From Salibaculum halophilum (GTDB lineage: Bacteria > Pseudomonadota > Alphaproteobacteria > Rhodobacterales > Rhodobacteraceae), in the NCBI RefSeq assembly GCF_002094885.1, contig NZ_MSIT01000008.1, forward strand, positions 62,001 to 126,000: a DNA stretch of 64,000 nucleotides. The letters are read 5' to 3'. This document shows positions 46,541-57,482 of the stretch, piece by piece (the first letter of the stretch is position 1; every line of letters begins with the position of its first letter). The notes under the pieces were generated by a model. It was not told the DNA's origin and did no database searches. It saw only the letters and a list, made by a program, of their open reading frames with translations. Made by a program: the position numbers and the translations under genes.

Positions 46541-47347
46541 ATGTCTTCGAACCTGATGCAAGGAAAACGCGGGCTTGTCATGGGGCTGGCCAATGACAAG
46601 TCGATCGCCTGGGGCATCGCCAGAGCGCTGGCCGGCGCCGGGGCGGAGCTTGCGTTTTCCTATCAGGGCGAGGCGCTGAAAAAACGCGTCGGCCCGCTGG
46701 CCGCAGAGCTTGGCTCGGACATCGTGCTGCCCTGCGATGTCGGCGACGAAGCCTCGATCGACGCGCTGTTTGACGGGCTGCGCCAGCACTGGGACAGCCT
46801 CGATTTCGTCGTCCACGCCATCGGCTATTCCGACAAGGGCGAGCTGCGCGGCCGCTACGTGGACACCAGCCGCGCCAATTTCGCCATGTCCATGGACATC
46901 TCGGTCTATTCCTTCACCGCCGTGATGCAGCGCGCCGAGAAGATGATGACGCAGGGCGGCAGCGCCCTGACCATGACCTATTACGGCGCCGAACAGGTCA
47001 TGCCGCACTACAACGTCATGGGCGTTGCCAAGGCCGCGCTGGAGGCGTCGGTGCGCTACATGGCCGAGGACCTGGGCAAGGACGGTATCCGCGTCAACGC
47101 CGTCTCGGCCGGGCCGATCAAGACGCTGGCGGCCAGCGGCATCGGCGATTTCCGCTATATCCTCAAGTGGAACGAGCTGAACTCGCCCCTGCGCAAGAAC
47201 GTCACCATCGACGAGGTCGGCGGCGCGGCGCTCTACCTGCTCAGCGACCTGGCCGGCGGCGTCACCGGGGAGGTGCACCACGTCGACGCCGGCTATCATG
47301 TCGTCGGCATGAAGGCCGTCGACGCCCCCGACATCGACAAGAGCTGA
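46541..47347 (+). CDS. fabI: Enoyl-[acyl-carrier-protein] reductase (NADH)
   Basis: A 268-residue short-chain dehydrogenase family enzyme that completes each fatty-acid elongation cycle. It shows [21 protein letters not shown] (about residues 5-25), [14 protein letters not shown] (about 89-102) and the catalytic Tyr-x6-Tyr-x-Lys-type stretch [20 protein letters not shown] (about 147-166), then [23 protein letters not shown] 46541 is chosen ([11 protein letters not shown]); an upstream in-frame start at 46487 is not family-like. GGGAG lies upstream at a reasonable distance. Confidence 0.95.
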   Translation: MSSNLMQGKRGLVMGLANDKSIAWGIARALAGAGAELAFSYQGEALKKRVGPLAAELGSDIVLPCDVGDEASIDALFDGLRQHWDSLDFVVHAIGYSDKGELRGRYVDTSRANFAMSMDISVYSFTAVMQRAEKMMTQGGSALTMTYYGAEQVMPHYNVMGVAKAALEASVRYMAEDLGKDGIRVNAVSAGPIKTLAASGIGDFRYILKWNELNSPLRKNVTIDEVGGAALYLLSDLAGGVTGEVHHVDAGYHVVGMKAVDAPDIDKS

Positions 47348-47350
47348 GCC

Positions 47351-47872
47351 ATGGCCGACAACCGCCTGCCCCACGAGAAAGGATTTCACGTCAGCTGGGA
47401 CCAGCTGCACCGCGACAGCCGCGCGCTGGCCTGGCGGCTCGATGGCTACGGCCCGGACGCCGGGTCCTGGCGGGCGGTCGTGGCGATCACCCGCGGCGGC
47501 ATGGCCCCGGCGATGATCGTGGCGCGCGAGCTGGACATCCGCACCGTCGACACGATCTCGGTCAAGTCCTACCTCTCGGGCGGTGGCAAGGCCGACCAGC
47601 GCCGCGAGGCGCAGGTGCTCAAGAGCCCCGACGCGGCGATGATGGGCGACGGCGAGGGCGTTCTGATCGTCGACGACCTGGTCGATACCGGCAAGACGCT
47701 GGAACTGGTCCGCCAGATGTATCCCAAGGCGCATTTCGCCACCGTCTATGCCAAGCCCGAGGGCGAGCCGCAGGTCGAGACCTTCATAACCGGGGTCAGC
47801 CAAGACACCTGGATCTTCTTTCCCTGGGACATGGCGCTGCAATACGTCGAACCCTACCGGGGCCGCGATTGA
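47351..47872 (+). CDS. gpt: Xanthine(-guanine) phosphoribosyltransferase
   Basis: A 173-residue type I phosphoribosyltransferase for purine salvage, converting xanthine or guanine plus PRPP to the nucleotide. It shows [19 protein letters not shown] (about residues 12-30), [18 protein letters not shown] (about 44-61) and the PRPP-binding motif [16 protein letters not shown] (about 101-116). The C-terminus [12 protein letters not shown] is typical of XGPRT. It starts three bases after the fabI stop. Confidence 0.92.
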   Translation: MADNRLPHEKGFHVSWDQLHRDSRALAWRLDGYGPDAGSWRAVVAITRGGMAPAMIVARELDIRTVDTISVKSYLSGGGKADQRREAQVLKSPDAAMMGDGEGVLIVDDLVDTGKTLELVRQMYPKAHFATVYAKPEGEPQVETFITGVSQDTWIFFPWDMALQYVEPYRGRD

Positions 47873-49044
47873 GCGCGGCGCGAACCGACGCCACCTTCCC
47901 GCCCCCAGTGATGGAGGCGCGCCGCTGGACCCATGGCGTGACCTTCCCCGACGACCGCCCCCTGATCAACGTCAGCCAGGCCGCGCCGGTCGCCCCGCCG
48001 CCGGACGCGCTGCGCCGGGAAATGGCCCGCCTCGTGGTCGAGGACCCGGGCAGCCATCTCTATGGCCCGGTGCTGGGCCTGCCCGACTTGCGCGCCGAGG
48101 TCGCACGCCAGTGGGCGGCGGGTTACGGCGGGGGGATCGCGCCGGAAAACGTCGCCATTACAAGCGGCTGCAACCAGGCCTTCACCGCCGCCGTTGCCAG
48201 CCTTTGCGGCGAGGGCGACGAGGTGATCGTTCCGGTGCCCTACTACTTCAACCACGCGATGTGGCTCGACATGGCCGGGGTGCGCCTGGTGCCCCTGCCG
48301 ACGGGCGACGGCCTGATCCCCGAGGCGACGGCGGCCGCGGCCCGGATCACCGGCCGCACCCGGGCCATCGTGCTGGTCAGCCCCAACAACCCCGGCGGCG
48401 TCGAATACCCCGCGGAAACGTTGCGCGCCTTCTTCGACCTGGCCCGCGCCCATGGCCTGGCGCTGATCGTGGACGAGACCTACCGCGATTTCGACAGCCG
48501 CGCGGGTGCGCCGCATGACCTGTTATCGGGCGATTGGGACGACACGCTGATCCAGCTCTATTCGTTTTCCAAGGCCTACCGGCTGACCGGGCACAGGATC
48601 GGGGCGATGGTCGCCGCGCCGGCCCGGTTGGCGCAGGCCGAGAAGTTCCTCGATACCGTCAGCATCTGCCCCAACCAGTTGGGCCAGCGGGCCGCGCTCT
48701 GGGCGATGCAGCACCTGCGCGACTGGCTGGCCGGGGAACGGGCGGAAATCCTGGCCCGCCGGGCCGCGATCGAGGCGGCGTTTCCGCGGCTGGCCGCGCA
48801 GGGTTGGCGGCTGCGGGGCTGCGGCGCCTATTTCGCCTACCTCGAACATCCTTTCGACACGCCTTCGGATGTGCTGGCCCGGTCACTGGTCACCGGCGCC
48901 GGCGTGTTGCTGCTGCCCGGAACGATGTTCCGCCCTGCCGACGACCCGGCCGGCGCGCGCGAGCTGCGCATCGCCTTTGCCAATATCGACACGGGGGGGA
49001 TTGCGACGCTCTTTGACCGGCTGGCCGCCTTCCGCCCGGCCTGA
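47869..49044 (+). CDS. PLP-dependent aminotransferase, class I/II
   Basis: About 391 residues from the proposed TTG start, or 377 from ATG 47911. It is a fold-type I aminotransferase: [72 protein letters not shown] (about residue 170), IVDETYRDF and the PLP-lysine region [20 protein letters not shown]. The conserved Arg lies in [10 protein letters not shown] favour TTG 47869 because it overlaps the previous stop and relatives extend this far, but the ATG is possible. The substrate cannot be assigned from the sequence. Confidence 0.85.
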   Translation: MSAARTDATFPPPVMEARRWTHGVTFPDDRPLINVSQAAPVAPPPDALRREMARLVVEDPGSHLYGPVLGLPDLRAEVARQWAAGYGGGIAPENVAITSGCNQAFTAAVASLCGEGDEVIVPVPYYFNHAMWLDMAGVRLVPLPTGDGLIPEATAAAARITGRTRAIVLVSPNNPGGVEYPAETLRAFFDLARAHGLALIVDETYRDFDSRAGAPHDLLSGDWDDTLIQLYSFSKAYRLTGHRIGAMVAAPARLAQAEKFLDTVSICPNQLGQRAALWAMQHLRDWLAGERAEILARRAAIEAAFPRLAAQGWRLRGCGAYFAYLEHPFDTPSDVLARSLVTGAGVLLLPGTMFRPADDPAGARELRIAFANIDTGGIATLFDRLAAFRPA

Positions 49045-49111
49045 TCCGGTTGCACCGCGCGGCCCCCGGCCCTATTGAGGCGACAAAGCCCCAACAACAG
49101 GCAGACGGCAC

Positions 49112-50962
49112 ATGGCTGACGGCAGCAAGAAATCCCGCCCCTTCGTCTGGATCGTGATCGGCCTGCTGATGTTCGGCATGGTCGGCTTCGGGGCCACGGG
49201 CCTGACCGGCCGGGTCAGTTCCATCGGCACGGTCGGCGGCCTTGAGGTGCCGGTCAGCGCCTACCAGCAGGAACTGCAGAACCGCATCCAGTCGCTCTCG
49301 GCCGAGGCGGACGAAACGCTGTCCTTTGCCCAGGCGCGCGAGCGCGGCGTGCCCGACCAGGCGCTGCAACAGGTGATCCGGTCGCGGGTGCTCGATAACG
49401 AGATGCGCCAGCTTGGCGTGTCGGTCGGCGACGAGACGGTGCGGCGCGAGGTGCTCGACACCCTCGCCTTTGCCGGGCCGGACGGCAATTTCGACCGCGA
49501 ACAATACCGCGCCGTGCTGCGCGACAACGGGCTTACCGAGGAACAGTTCGAATCCCGCATCCGCGACGACAGCGCCCGCGCCCTGCTGCAACAGGCCGTG
49601 ATCGGCGGCCTGCCCGCCCCCGAGGTCTATGCCCAAACCGTCGCCGCCTACATCGGCGAGGAACGCGATTTCACGTGGGACACCCTGACAGCGGCGGACC
49701 TGGACAGCACCCTGCCCGAGCCGGACGAGGACGACCTGCGCGCCCATTACGAGGACAACCCCGAGGCCTACACCGCGCCCGAAACCAAGGACCTGACCTA
49801 TGCCTGGCTGACGCCCGAGATGATCCAGGACCAGGTGACGGTCGACGAGGCCGAGCTGCGCCAAGCCTATCAGGACCGTATCGACGAGTTCGTCCAGCCC
49901 GAGCGCCGCCTTGTCGAACGGCTCAGCTTCGGCAGCGAAGAGGCCGCGCAGGCGGCGCTGGACCGGATCGCGGCCGGCGAGACCGATTTCGAGGCGCTTG
50001 TCGCCGACCGCGGGCTGGACCTGGCCGACGTGGACCTCGGCGACGTGACCGAGGACGACCTGGGCGAGGCCGGGCAAGCGGTGTTCTCGGCCCAAACGGG
50101 CGATGTCGTCGGCCCGCAGCCCAGCCCGCTGGGCCCGGCGCTGTTCCGCGTCAACGCGGTGCTCGCCGCGCAGGAAACCCCGTTCGAAGAGGCCCGCGCG
50201 GTGCTGCGCGAGGACCGCGCTGCCGCCCGCGCCCGCCGCGTGATCGAGGACCAGATCGAACCCGTCACCGACCTGCTGGCTGGGGGCGCGACGCTGGCGG
50301 ACCTGGCCGAGCAGACCGACATGGCGCTGGGCGAGATGGACTGGACCCCGCAGACCCGCGAGGACATCGCCGCCTACGCGGGCTTCCGCGAGGTTGTCGC
50401 GGGGCTGGAGCCGGGTACCTTCCCCCAGTTGCACGAGCTGGAGGGCGGCGGGCTCTTCGCGGTGCGCGTCGACGAGGTGCGCCCGCCCGAGCTGCAGCCC
50501 TTCGACGCGGTGCGCGCACAGGTGGCCGAGGACTGGCGCGCCGCCGAGACGCGGCGCCGCCTGCGCGCCCGCGCCGAGGAAATCGCCGCCGGCATCGACG
50601 GCGAGACCGAATTCACGCAGGTGGGTCTGGACGGTGCCGTTGCCGAACGCGGCCTGACCCGGCGCAGTTTCCTCAACGGCACGCCGCCGGGGTTCATGAC
50701 GCGCATCTTCGAGCTGGACGCGGTCGGCGACACGGTGGTCGTGGACGCGCCCGACGGCGTGATCGTGGCCCGGCTCGACGCCGTGTCCCAGCCCGGGCAG
50801 GACGACCCGTCGGTCACCGCGCAGGCGGAGGCCGTCGCCGACCGCGCCGGCCAGGGCATGGCGATGGATATCTTCGCCGTCTTCAGCCAAGCGGTGCAGG
50901 CCGACACCGAGGTCACAATTGACCAGGCCGCGATCAACGCGGTCCATTCGAATTTCCAGTAA
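49112..50962 (+). CDS. Peptidylprolyl isomerase, PpiD/SurA-like, membrane anchored
   Basis: A 616-residue periplasmic folding factor. One N-terminal membrane helix (about residues 11-33, FVWIVIGLLMFGMVGFGATG) anchors it, followed by a SurA_N-like helical region (VSAYQQELQNRIQSL, about 48-190) and a parvulin-type domain around residues 255-360 (VERLSFGSEEAAQAALDRIA, DLADVDLGDVTEDDL). Additional PPIC-like or chaperone regions follow. PpiD assists outer-membrane and secreted protein folding. The ATG 49112 has AACAGGCAGACGG upstream. It is immediately followed by trpE (two-base gap). Confidence 0.88.
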   Translation: MADGSKKSRPFVWIVIGLLMFGMVGFGATGLTGRVSSIGTVGGLEVPVSAYQQELQNRIQSLSAEADETLSFAQARERGVPDQALQQVIRSRVLDNEMRQLGVSVGDETVRREVLDTLAFAGPDGNFDREQYRAVLRDNGLTEEQFESRIRDDSARALLQQAVIGGLPAPEVYAQTVAAYIGEERDFTWDTLTAADLDSTLPEPDEDDLRAHYEDNPEAYTAPETKDLTYAWLTPEMIQDQVTVDEAELRQAYQDRIDEFVQPERRLVERLSFGSEEAAQAALDRIAAGETDFEALVADRGLDLADVDLGDVTEDDLGEAGQAVFSAQTGDVVGPQPSPLGPALFRVNAVLAAQETPFEEARAVLREDRAAARARRVIEDQIEPVTDLLAGGATLADLAEQTDMALGEMDWTPQTREDIAAYAGFREVVAGLEPGTFPQLHELEGGGLFAVRVDEVRPPELQPFDAVRAQVAEDWRAAETRRRLRARAEEIAAGIDGETEFTQVGLDGAVAERGLTRRSFLNGTPPGFMTRIFELDAVGDTVVVDAPDGVIVARLDAVSQPGQDDPSVTAQAEAVADRAGQGMAMDIFAVFSQAVQADTEVTIDQAAINAVHSNFQ

Positions 50963-50964
50963 CC

Positions 50965-52473
50965 ATGGCGCTGGTCCCGGATTACGAGACCTTCCGCGCG
51001 GGCTTCGCGGCCGGCCGGAACCAGCTGGTCCACACCCGGCTGGCCGCCGATCTGGACACGCCGGTGTCGCTGATGCTGCGGCTCAACGCGGCCGGCAAAC
51101 ACGCCTTCCTGCTGGAAAGCGTCACCGGGGGCGAGGTGCGCGGGCGCTATTCCATCATCGGCATGGCCCCCGACCTGATCTGGGAATGCCGCGGCACGAC
51201 GGCCCGGATCAACCGGCAGGCCCTGACCGACGACGCCGCCTTCGAGGACGTGTCGGTCGACCCGCTCGACAGCCTGCGCGCGGTGCTGGCCGAGAGCCAT
51301 ATCGACCTGCCCGCCGACCTGCCGCCCGCCAGTGCCGGGCTGTTCGGCTTCCTGGGCTACGACATGATCCGGCACGTGGAACACCTTCCGGACGTGAACC
51401 CCGACCCGCTGGACCTGCCGGATGCGGTGATGCTGCGCCCCTCGGTCGTGGCGGTGCTGGACGGGGTCAAGGGCGACGTGATCCTGGTGGCACCCGCCTG
51501 GGCCAAGTCGGGGCTATCGGCCGAGGCCGCCCATGCGCAGGCCACCGCGCGCGTGACCGAGGCGCAGCGCGCGCTCGAGGGGCCCCTGCCCGACCAGGGC
51601 CGCCGCCTGGGCGAGGCCGAGGCCGAGAACGAGGCGGTCAGCAACTTCACCCACGCGGGCTACAAGGCCGCCGTCGAAAAGGCCAAGGAGTACATCAAGG
51701 CCGGCGACATCTTCCAGGTGGTGCCGGCACAGCGCTGGCGGCAGGCGTTTCATCAGCCGCCCTTCGCGCTCTATCGCTCGCTGCGGCGGACCAACCCCTC
51801 GCCCTTCATGTTCTTTTTCAACTTCGGCGGCTACCAGGTGATCGGCGCCAGCCCCGAAATCCTCGTGCGGGTCATGGACGGCGAGGTCACGATCCGCCCC
51901 ATCGCCGGCACCCGCCCGCGCGGCGCCACGCCGGCCGAGGACAAGGCCAACGAGGCCGAGCTTCTGGCCGATGAGAAGGAGCGGGCCGAGCACCTGATGC
52001 TGCTGGATCTCGGCCGCAACGACGCGGGCCGCGTCGCCAAGGTGGGCACGGTGCGCCCGACCGAGGAATTCATCGTCGAACGCTATTCCCACGTCATGCA
52101 CATCGTCTCCAACGTGGTGGGCGAGTTGGCCGAGGGCCACGACGCGCTGTCGGCCTTTTTCGCGGGGATGCCGGCGGGCACGGTCTCTGGCGCGCCCAAG
52201 GTCCGCGCGATGGAGATCATCGACGAGCTGGAACCCGAAAAGCGCGGCATCTACGGCGGCGGCGTGGGCTATTTCAGCGCCGGGGGCGACATGGACATGT
52301 GCATCGCCCTGCGCACGGCGGTGCTCAAGGGTCAGGACCTTTACATCCAGGCCGGCGGCGGGGTTGTCCACGACAGCGACCCCGAGGCCGAGTACCAGGA
52401 AACCGTCCACAAATCCGGCGCCATCCGCCGCGCCGCGGCCGAGGCGCACCGTTTCACATCCGGGGATAGCTGA
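50965..52473 (+). CDS. trpE: Anthranilate synthase component I
   Basis: A 502-residue chorismate-binding enzyme of tryptophan biosynthesis. The feedback region shows KHAFLLESVTGGEVRGRYSI (about residues 46-65, with the LLES tryptophan-binding motif). The catalytic domain has DIFQVVPAQRWRQAF, NPSPFMFFFNFGGYQVIGAS, RPIAGTRPRGATPAEDKANE (about 312-331), LLDLGRNDAGRVAK and GAPKVRAMEIIDELEP. It needs TrpG (54623) for glutamine-dependent activity. The gene follows ppiD by two bases, so it may be expressed from that promoter. No leader-peptide attenuator is visible. Confidence 0.96.
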   Translation: MALVPDYETFRAGFAAGRNQLVHTRLAADLDTPVSLMLRLNAAGKHAFLLESVTGGEVRGRYSIIGMAPDLIWECRGTTARINRQALTDDAAFEDVSVDPLDSLRAVLAESHIDLPADLPPASAGLFGFLGYDMIRHVEHLPDVNPDPLDLPDAVMLRPSVVAVLDGVKGDVILVAPAWAKSGLSAEAAHAQATARVTEAQRALEGPLPDQGRRLGEAEAENEAVSNFTHAGYKAAVEKAKEYIKAGDIFQVVPAQRWRQAFHQPPFALYRSLRRTNPSPFMFFFNFGGYQVIGASPEILVRVMDGEVTIRPIAGTRPRGATPAEDKANEAELLADEKERAEHLMLLDLGRNDAGRVAKVGTVRPTEEFIVERYSHVMHIVSNVVGELAEGHDALSAFFAGMPAGTVSGAPKVRAMEIIDELEPEKRGIYGGGVGYFSAGGDMDMCIALRTAVLKGQDLYIQAGGGVVHDSDPEAEYQETVHKSGAIRRAAAEAHRFTSGDS

Positions 52474-52577
52474 CCGGCGGGCGCGGCCCGGTCGGTACCC
52501 CGGCGGCGTCTTGATCGCCCCGGCTCAAATTTGCCAGTCCCGCCCCAGGCACGAACACGGGCAAAACGGAGACCGCC

Positions 52578-52943
52578 ATGCCATCGACCGACGACCGCGA
52601 TACCCGAACCGCGATGATCAGGGGCATTTGGCTGGTCTGCCCGGCGTGCGGGCAGGGACGGATGTTTGCCGGCTACCTCAAGGTCAGGACCGAATGCGAC
52701 GCCTGCGGACAGGAACTGCATCACGCGCGCGTCGATGACGGGCCGGCATACTTTACCCTCTCGCTCGTGGTCGCGGTCGTCTTTCCGCTGTTCGCCGTGG
52801 TTTATTCGGCCTTCGATCCCGAACCGCTCTGGGTCGCGCTGGGAATGATGGCGTTCGCGACGGCCCTGGCCCTGGTCCTGCTGCCCCGTGTCAAGGGGCT
52901 GTTCATCGGCCTTCAGTGGGCAAAGCGCCTTCACGGATTCTAA
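52578..52943 (+). CDS. DUF983 family membrane protein
   Basis: A 121-residue protein with an N-terminal zinc-ribbon-like pair of CxxC motifs ([11 protein letters not shown] and ECDACGQEL, about residues 20-46) and two transmembrane segments (about 62-80 and 86-103). DUF983 proteins are small membrane proteins of unknown function in alphaproteobacteria, sometimes near cytochrome oxidase or nudix genes. It lies 104 bases after trpE. The start is the ATG at 52578; a GGAGAC ribosome-binding site precedes it. Confidence 0.82.
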   Translation: MPSTDDRDTRTAMIRGIWLVCPACGQGRMFAGYLKVRTECDACGQELHHARVDDGPAYFTLSLVVAVVFPLFAVVYSAFDPEPLWVALGMMAFATALALVLLPRVKGLFIGLQWAKRLHGF

Positions 52944-52978
52944 ACTGTACCGCGAGGGTGCAAACCCCTGTCTGCCTC

Positions 52979-54445
52979 TCACTCGTCCCCGCGCAGCACC
53001 GCCGACAGTGGCACCTGCGCGACCTGGGCGGCGCGCTTGTCGTTGCCCCAGTTGATCAGTGCAGTGACTGTGTCGGGCCGCATCCGGCCCAGCAGCACCA
53101 CGCCGCTGTCCTGGCGCGCGCGAAAGGCGGCCTGGTCGATGAAGCGGCGGATGACCTGCGCGTCCTGGCCCTCGCCGTCGAGGTCGCGATAGATCGTGGC
53201 CGCGGGCACGCCGGCGCGCTCGGCCAGCCGCGCGGCGGTGTTCAGGCCCTGGCTGATCGACAGGTAGCCGCGCCCGGCCTCGGACAGGACCTGCATCATC
53301 TGCTCGGTTGCCGCGCGGTTGCCCGCGGGTCCGTCACCCAGGTCGAGCAACGCGACGGTCCGCGACAGGTCGGCGAAGGTGCCTTCCAGCGCGACCTCGA
53401 CATCCTGCGGGGTGGCGCCCTCGGGCAGGCGCCCGAGGACCGCGGCCTCGATCCCGGCGGCGCGATAGGCCGACAGACGCTCGGCCGCCCCCGTGGCGGC
53501 CGGGTCGATGGCCACGGTCACCGGGAAGGGCACGCCAGACACCAGCGCCGGGCCAGCCTCCATGCTGCCGTCATCGACCAGGACGATCGCCATGGTCGGC
53601 AGGTCGTCGGGATTGGGCGCAGGGGCGGCATAGGCGCGCAGGGCAGGCACCTGCGGGGCCTCGGCCTGCGCGCCGCCATCGTCACTGGTATCGTCGGTCG
53701 GCCGGTTGACGGCCACGCCCGTGTCCCGGTCCTCCAGCAGGCTGTTGGTCTCGCCCTGCATCTCGACTTGCGGGGGCTCGTCCGCCCCGGGCCGCGCGTC
53801 GGTGGCGGCCGGTTGCGGTTCGTCCCCCGGCGCGGAACTGTCCGGCGCGGGCGCGTCACCGCCCGTGTCCGGGTCGACGATCTCGACCGGGACCGGCGCC
53901 TCCTCTGGCTCGTCCACGACCACCGCGGCCGGGTCGGAGTCCCCGGTGTTCTCGGGGTCTTCGACGACGACCGGCGCCGGGGGCTGGCCGGGATCGGTCG
54001 ACAGCCGGACATCGTTTTCGGCCTCCGGCGACTGCGGCGCCGGGGCCTGCGGATTCGGCAGGACCGGATCGTCGGCGCTAACGTCCGGCGTGGCGTCGCG
54101 CTCCACCTCGGGCTGGCCCATGGCGCCCTCCACGCCGCTGGCCTGCGGAACCGCCGGCGGCGCCGTATCCGCGGCCGGGCTATCGGCCCCCGGGCCGGGG
54201 ATGCTCCGTTCCGCGTCGGCCGCGGGCGCGGGACCAAGGTTCGGCCCGGCCCCCTCGCCCGGCCCGGAAACCGACGGCGCGGCGCCCGCCGGCGCATCGG
54301 TCATGGCGGTTTCGGGCGCGTCCACCTGCGGCGCCGCGGGCGGGGTGTTGCCCGCGGGCTGTTCACCCAGAAGCGAGGCCGTGCCCAGCCCAAGACCCGA
54401 TACGAGACCACCCACCAGTATCCCCGACAGAAATCCCCTGACCAC
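52979..54445 (-). CDS. Divergent polysaccharide deacetylase family protein
   Basis: A 488-residue protein. An N-terminal hydrophobic helix ([20 protein letters not shown], residues 1-20, continuing) anchors or exports it. A long, low-complexity Pro/Ala/Asp/Glu-rich linker (about residues 25-250) follows. The C-terminal domain (about 265-485) shows [49 protein letters not shown] and [20 protein letters not shown], matching the divergent polysaccharide deacetylase (YibQ-like) group. The activity of this group is unclear. I chose GTG 54445 because AGGGGG precedes it and family members begin close to the helix. An upstream ATG at 54532 adds a tail of no family character. Confidence 0.78.
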   Translation of the reverse strand: MVRGFLSGILVGGLVSGLGLGTASLLGEQPAGNTPPAAPQVDAPETAMTDAPAGAAPSVSGPGEGAGPNLGPAPAADAERSIPGPGADSPAADTAPPAVPQASGVEGAMGQPEVERDATPDVSADDPVLPNPQAPAPQSPEAENDVRLSTDPGQPPAPVVVEDPENTGDSDPAAVVVDEPEEAPVPVEIVDPDTGGDAPAPDSSAPGDEPQPAATDARPGADEPPQVEMQGETNSLLEDRDTGVAVNRPTDDTSDDGGAQAEAPQVPALRAYAAPAPNPDDLPTMAIVLVDDGSMEAGPALVSGVPFPVTVAIDPAATGAAERLSAYRAAGIEAAVLGRLPEGATPQDVEVALEGTFADLSRTVALLDLGDGPAGNRAATEQMMQVLSEAGRGYLSISQGLNTAARLAERAGVPAATIYRDLDGEGQDAQVIRRFIDQAAFRARQDSGVVLLGRMRPDTVTALINWGNDKRAAQVAQVPLSAVLRGDE

Positions 54446-54622
54446 GATTGCCCCCTGCCTGCTGTTGCCCCGGCCCTCGTCGCTTGTCACGGCTGTGCGC
54501 CGGCCTTGACGCCGCCCGTCGCTTCGGCCCATCTAGGCGGAACCTTACCGCGCCTCGCCGGGGCGATGGTAGCCCCGAATTTCACCGGCCCCCAAGGGCC
54601 GCACCCGACGACTGGCGAAATC

Positions 54623-55204
54623 ATGCTCCTGCTGATCGATAACTACGACAGTTTCACCTACAACCTGGTGCACTACCTGGGCGAGCTTGGCGCGGATGTG
54701 CAGGTGCATCGCAATGATGCGCTGGACGTGCAACAGGCCATGGCGCTCAACCCCGCCGGCATCCTGCTTTCGCCCGGCCCCTGCGACCCGGCGCAGGCGG
54801 GCATCTGCCTTGCGCTGACCCGCGCCGCCGCCGAGACCGGCACGCCACTTATGGGCGTCTGCCTCGGCCACCAGACCATCGGCGAAGCCTTCGGCGGCGC
54901 GGTCGTGCGCTGTCACGAGATCGTCCACGGCAAGATGGGCCGGGTGCATCACGGCGGACAGGGCGTTTTCGCGGGCCTGCCCACGCCCTTCGAGGCGACA
55001 CGCTATCACTCGCTCGTGGTCGCGCGCGAGGGCCTGCCCGACACCCTCGAAATCACCGCCGCACTGGAGGACGGCACGATCATGGGCCTGCGCCACCGGA
55101 CGCTGCCCATCGAGGGCGTGCAGTTCCACCCCGAGAGCATCGCCTCGGAACACGGCCATGCGCTGTTGCGCAATTTCCTCGACACCCTGAAAGCCCCGGC
55201 ATGA
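54623..55204 (+). CDS. trpG: Anthranilate synthase component II (glutamine amidotransferase)
   Basis: A 193-residue class I glutamine amidotransferase that feeds ammonia to TrpE. Motifs are [20 protein letters not shown] (N-terminal signature), [13 protein letters not shown] (about residues 48-60), the nucleophile Cys in [14 protein letters not shown] (about 78-91), and [11 protein letters not shown] with the catalytic His and Glu (about 169-179). ATG 54623 ([11 protein letters not shown]) is the family start; a long upstream open reading is not coding. It overlaps trpD by four bases. Confidence 0.96.
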   Translation: MLLLIDNYDSFTYNLVHYLGELGADVQVHRNDALDVQQAMALNPAGILLSPGPCDPAQAGICLALTRAAAETGTPLMGVCLGHQTIGEAFGGAVVRCHEIVHGKMGRVHHGGQGVFAGLPTPFEATRYHSLVVAREGLPDTLEITAALEDGTIMGLRHRTLPIEGVQFHPESIASEHGHALLRNFLDTLKAPA

Positions 55205-56217
55205 GCGATGCCCTCAAGCCCCTGATCGCCGCCGCCGCCGAGGCGCCACTGACCCGGGCGCAGGCCCGCGCGGCCTTCGAGATCCTGTTCGAGGGCGACG
55301 CCACCCCCAGCCAGATGGGCGGGCTGCTCATGGCGCTGCGCACCCGCGGCGAGGTGGTCGACGAATACGCCGCCGCCGCCGAGGCCATGCGCGCCAAATG
55401 CGTGCCGGTAACAGCGCCCGCGGGGGCGATGGACATCGTCGGCACCGGCGGCGACGGCAAGGGCACGCTCAACATCTCGACGGCCACGGCCTTCGTCGTC
55501 GCGGGGGCGGGCGTGCCCGTGGCCAAGCACGGCAACCGCAACCTGTCGTCGAAGTCCGGCGCGGCAGACGCGCTGGGGCAGTTGGGCATAGATGTCATGA
55601 TCGGGGCCGAGGTCGTCGAACGCGCCATCGCCGAGGCCGGGATCGGCTTCATGATGGCGCCCATGCACCACCCGGCGATCAAGCACGTCATGCCCACCCG
55701 GATGGAGCTTGGCACCCGCACCATCTTCAACATCCTCGGGCCGCTTACCAACCCGGCCGGCGTCACGCGCCAGCTGACCGGGGCCTTCAGCCGCGACCTG
55801 ATCCAGCCCATGGCGCAGACCCTGCAGGCGCTGGGAACCGAGGCCAGCTGGCTTGTCCACGGCTCGGACGGCACCGACGAGCTGACAATCACCGGGGTCA
55901 GTTGGGTGGCCGCGCAATCGGGCGACACGATCACCCTGCGCGAGGTCCACCCCGAGGAGGCCGGCCTGCCCGTGCATCCCTTCGAGGCGATCCTCGGCGG
56001 CACGCCCGAGGAGAACGCCCGGGCCTTTCGCGCGCTGCTGGCGGGTGAGGCCAGCGCCTACCGCGACGCCGTCCTGCTCAACGCCGCCGCCGCGCTGCTG
56101 GTGGCGGGCCGGGCCGACAGCCTGCGCGCGGGGGCAGAACAGGCCCGCGAGAGCCTCGACAGCGGTGCGGCGCGACGCGCGGTCGAAACGCTGGCCCGCA
56201 TCAGCCGGTCGGGCTGA
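55201..56217 (+). CDS. trpD: Anthranilate phosphoribosyltransferase
   Basis: A 338-residue enzyme that joins anthranilate to PRPP in the tryptophan pathway. It shows [20 protein letters not shown] (about residues 78-97, PRPP-binding GTGGD), [20 protein letters not shown] (about 109-128), [20 protein letters not shown] and [12 protein letters not shown] (about 178-189). The ATG overlaps the trpG stop (ATGA). The usual next gene, trpC, is displaced by a three-gene ABC transporter. Confidence 0.96.
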   Translation: MSDALKPLIAAAAEAPLTRAQARAAFEILFEGDATPSQMGGLLMALRTRGEVVDEYAAAAEAMRAKCVPVTAPAGAMDIVGTGGDGKGTLNISTATAFVVAGAGVPVAKHGNRNLSSKSGAADALGQLGIDVMIGAEVVERAIAEAGIGFMMAPMHHPAIKHVMPTRMELGTRTIFNILGPLTNPAGVTRQLTGAFSRDLIQPMAQTLQALGTEASWLVHGSDGTDELTITGVSWVAAQSGDTITLREVHPEEAGLPVHPFEAILGGTPEENARAFRALLAGEASAYRDAVLLNAAAALLVAGRADSLRAGAEQARESLDSGAARRAVETLARISRSG

Positions 56218-56420
56218 CTCGCGGCCTGTCGCGGCGGTGCAGCGGCCCGGCGCGGTCAGAAAATTCTCAAAACGGTGGCGTGACGCCCGTTTTCTGTGCA
56301 TCCTCGGCGGATGGACGGGACACGATGGCGCGCGCCGCGCCGACAGGCGGGACATTTCCGCCGTTCTGTGGGCACCTCGGCGCGTCACGAAGCAAAGAAA
56401 ACCACGACAGGGGATGCCTC

Positions 56421-57431
56421 ATGAAGATGACTGCTCAACTTGCCGCCGCCGCGGCCCTTACGGTGACCGCGACCCTTGCGCAGGGGCAAACGACCGACGT
56501 GCCCTTCGCGCTGGACTGGAAATTCGAGGGCCCCGCCGCGCCCTATTTCGCCGCCATCGACAACGGCCACTTTGCCGACAACGGCCTGAGCGTCGAGATC
56601 ACCGCCGGCACCGGGTCGCTCGACGCCATTCCCAAGGTCGCCACCGGCGCCTTTCCGATGGGGTTCGCCGACATCAACAGCCTGATCCGCTTTCTCGACC
56701 AGAACCCGGGCGCGCCGGTCACCGCCGTCATGATGGTCTACGACAAGCCGCCCTTCGCGGTGATCGGGCGCGAGTCGCTGGGCATTTCGGAACCCGCCGA
56801 CCTTGAGGGCGAGGTGCTGGGCGCCCCGCCGCCCGATGGGGCCTGGGCGCAATTCCCGATCTTCGCCGCGGAGAATGACCTCGACATGGACGCGATCACG
56901 GTCGAGCCGGTCGGCTTTCCGACGCGCGAACCCATGCTGGCCGACGGCAATGTCGCCGCGATCACCGGGTTTTCCTTCAGCTCTTACCTGAACCTCGTGC
57001 GCCTGGGCGTGCCCGAGGACGACATCACGACCCTGCTGATGGCCGATCACGGGCTGGAACTTTACGGCAACGCGATCATCGCCAACACCGACTTCGCCGA
57101 GGCCAACCCCGAGGCTGTCAGCGGCTTTCTGGAGGCCGTGGCCATGGGCTGGAAGGACGCGATCGCCGACCCCGCCGCGGTGATGCCGTCGCTGATCGAG
57201 CGCAACCCGGCCGCCGATTCCGACCTCGAACAGCGCCGCCTGGAACTGTCGATCGAGGCCAACGTCGTGACCGATTACACCACCGCCAACGGCATGGGCA
57301 CCATCGACGACGACCGCATGGCCGCCGCGATCGAGCAGATCAAGACGGTCTACGATTTCGAGGGCACGCCGGACGCGGACCTCTATTTCACCGATGCCTA
57401 CCTGCCCGAGGGCGGCTTCCCGCTCGACTGA
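56421..57431 (+). CDS. ABC transporter substrate-binding protein, NMT1/SsuA-like
   Basis: A 336-residue periplasmic binding protein with a signal peptide (MKMTAQLAAAAALTVTATLA, residues 1-20). The mature start is followed by FALDWKFEGPAAPYFAAIDN (about 29-48), GTGSLDAIPKVATGAFPMGF and ADINSLIRFLDQNPGAPVTA, typical of the NMT1/THI5-like family for sulfonates, pyrimidine precursors or similar aromatics. ATG 56421 is chosen over upstream in-frame codons because it has AGGGGATGCCTC upstream and a good signal peptide. It is followed by a hairpin and the ATPase gene. The substrate is unknown. Confidence 0.88.
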   Translation: MKMTAQLAAAAALTVTATLAQGQTTDVPFALDWKFEGPAAPYFAAIDNGHFADNGLSVEITAGTGSLDAIPKVATGAFPMGFADINSLIRFLDQNPGAPVTAVMMVYDKPPFAVIGRESLGISEPADLEGEVLGAPPPDGAWAQFPIFAAENDLDMDAITVEPVGFPTREPMLADGNVAAITGFSFSSYLNLVRLGVPEDDITTLLMADHGLELYGNAIIANTDFAEANPEAVSGFLEAVAMGWKDAIADPAAVMPSLIERNPAADSDLEQRRLELSIEANVVTDYTTANGMGTIDDDRMAAAIEQIKTVYDFEGTPDADLYFTDAYLPEGGFPLD

Positions 57432-57440
57432 GCTGACCAC

Positions 57441-57465
57441 GCGCGGGGGCAACCAGCCCCCGCGC
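57441..57465 (+). terminator. Hairpin between binding protein and ATPase genes
   Basis: A perfect ten-base stem, GCGCGGGGGC and its complement, with loop AACCA, nine bases after the binding-protein stop. There is no T-run. It probably raises expression of the binding protein relative to the membrane parts. Confidence 0.6.
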
Positions 57466-57482
57466 CCTTCGAAAAGACCCCC

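Noticed and set aside
50940-50965. Possible trp leader peptide or attenuator before trpE
   Set aside because: trpE starts two bases after ppiD, leaving no room for a leader with Trp codons.
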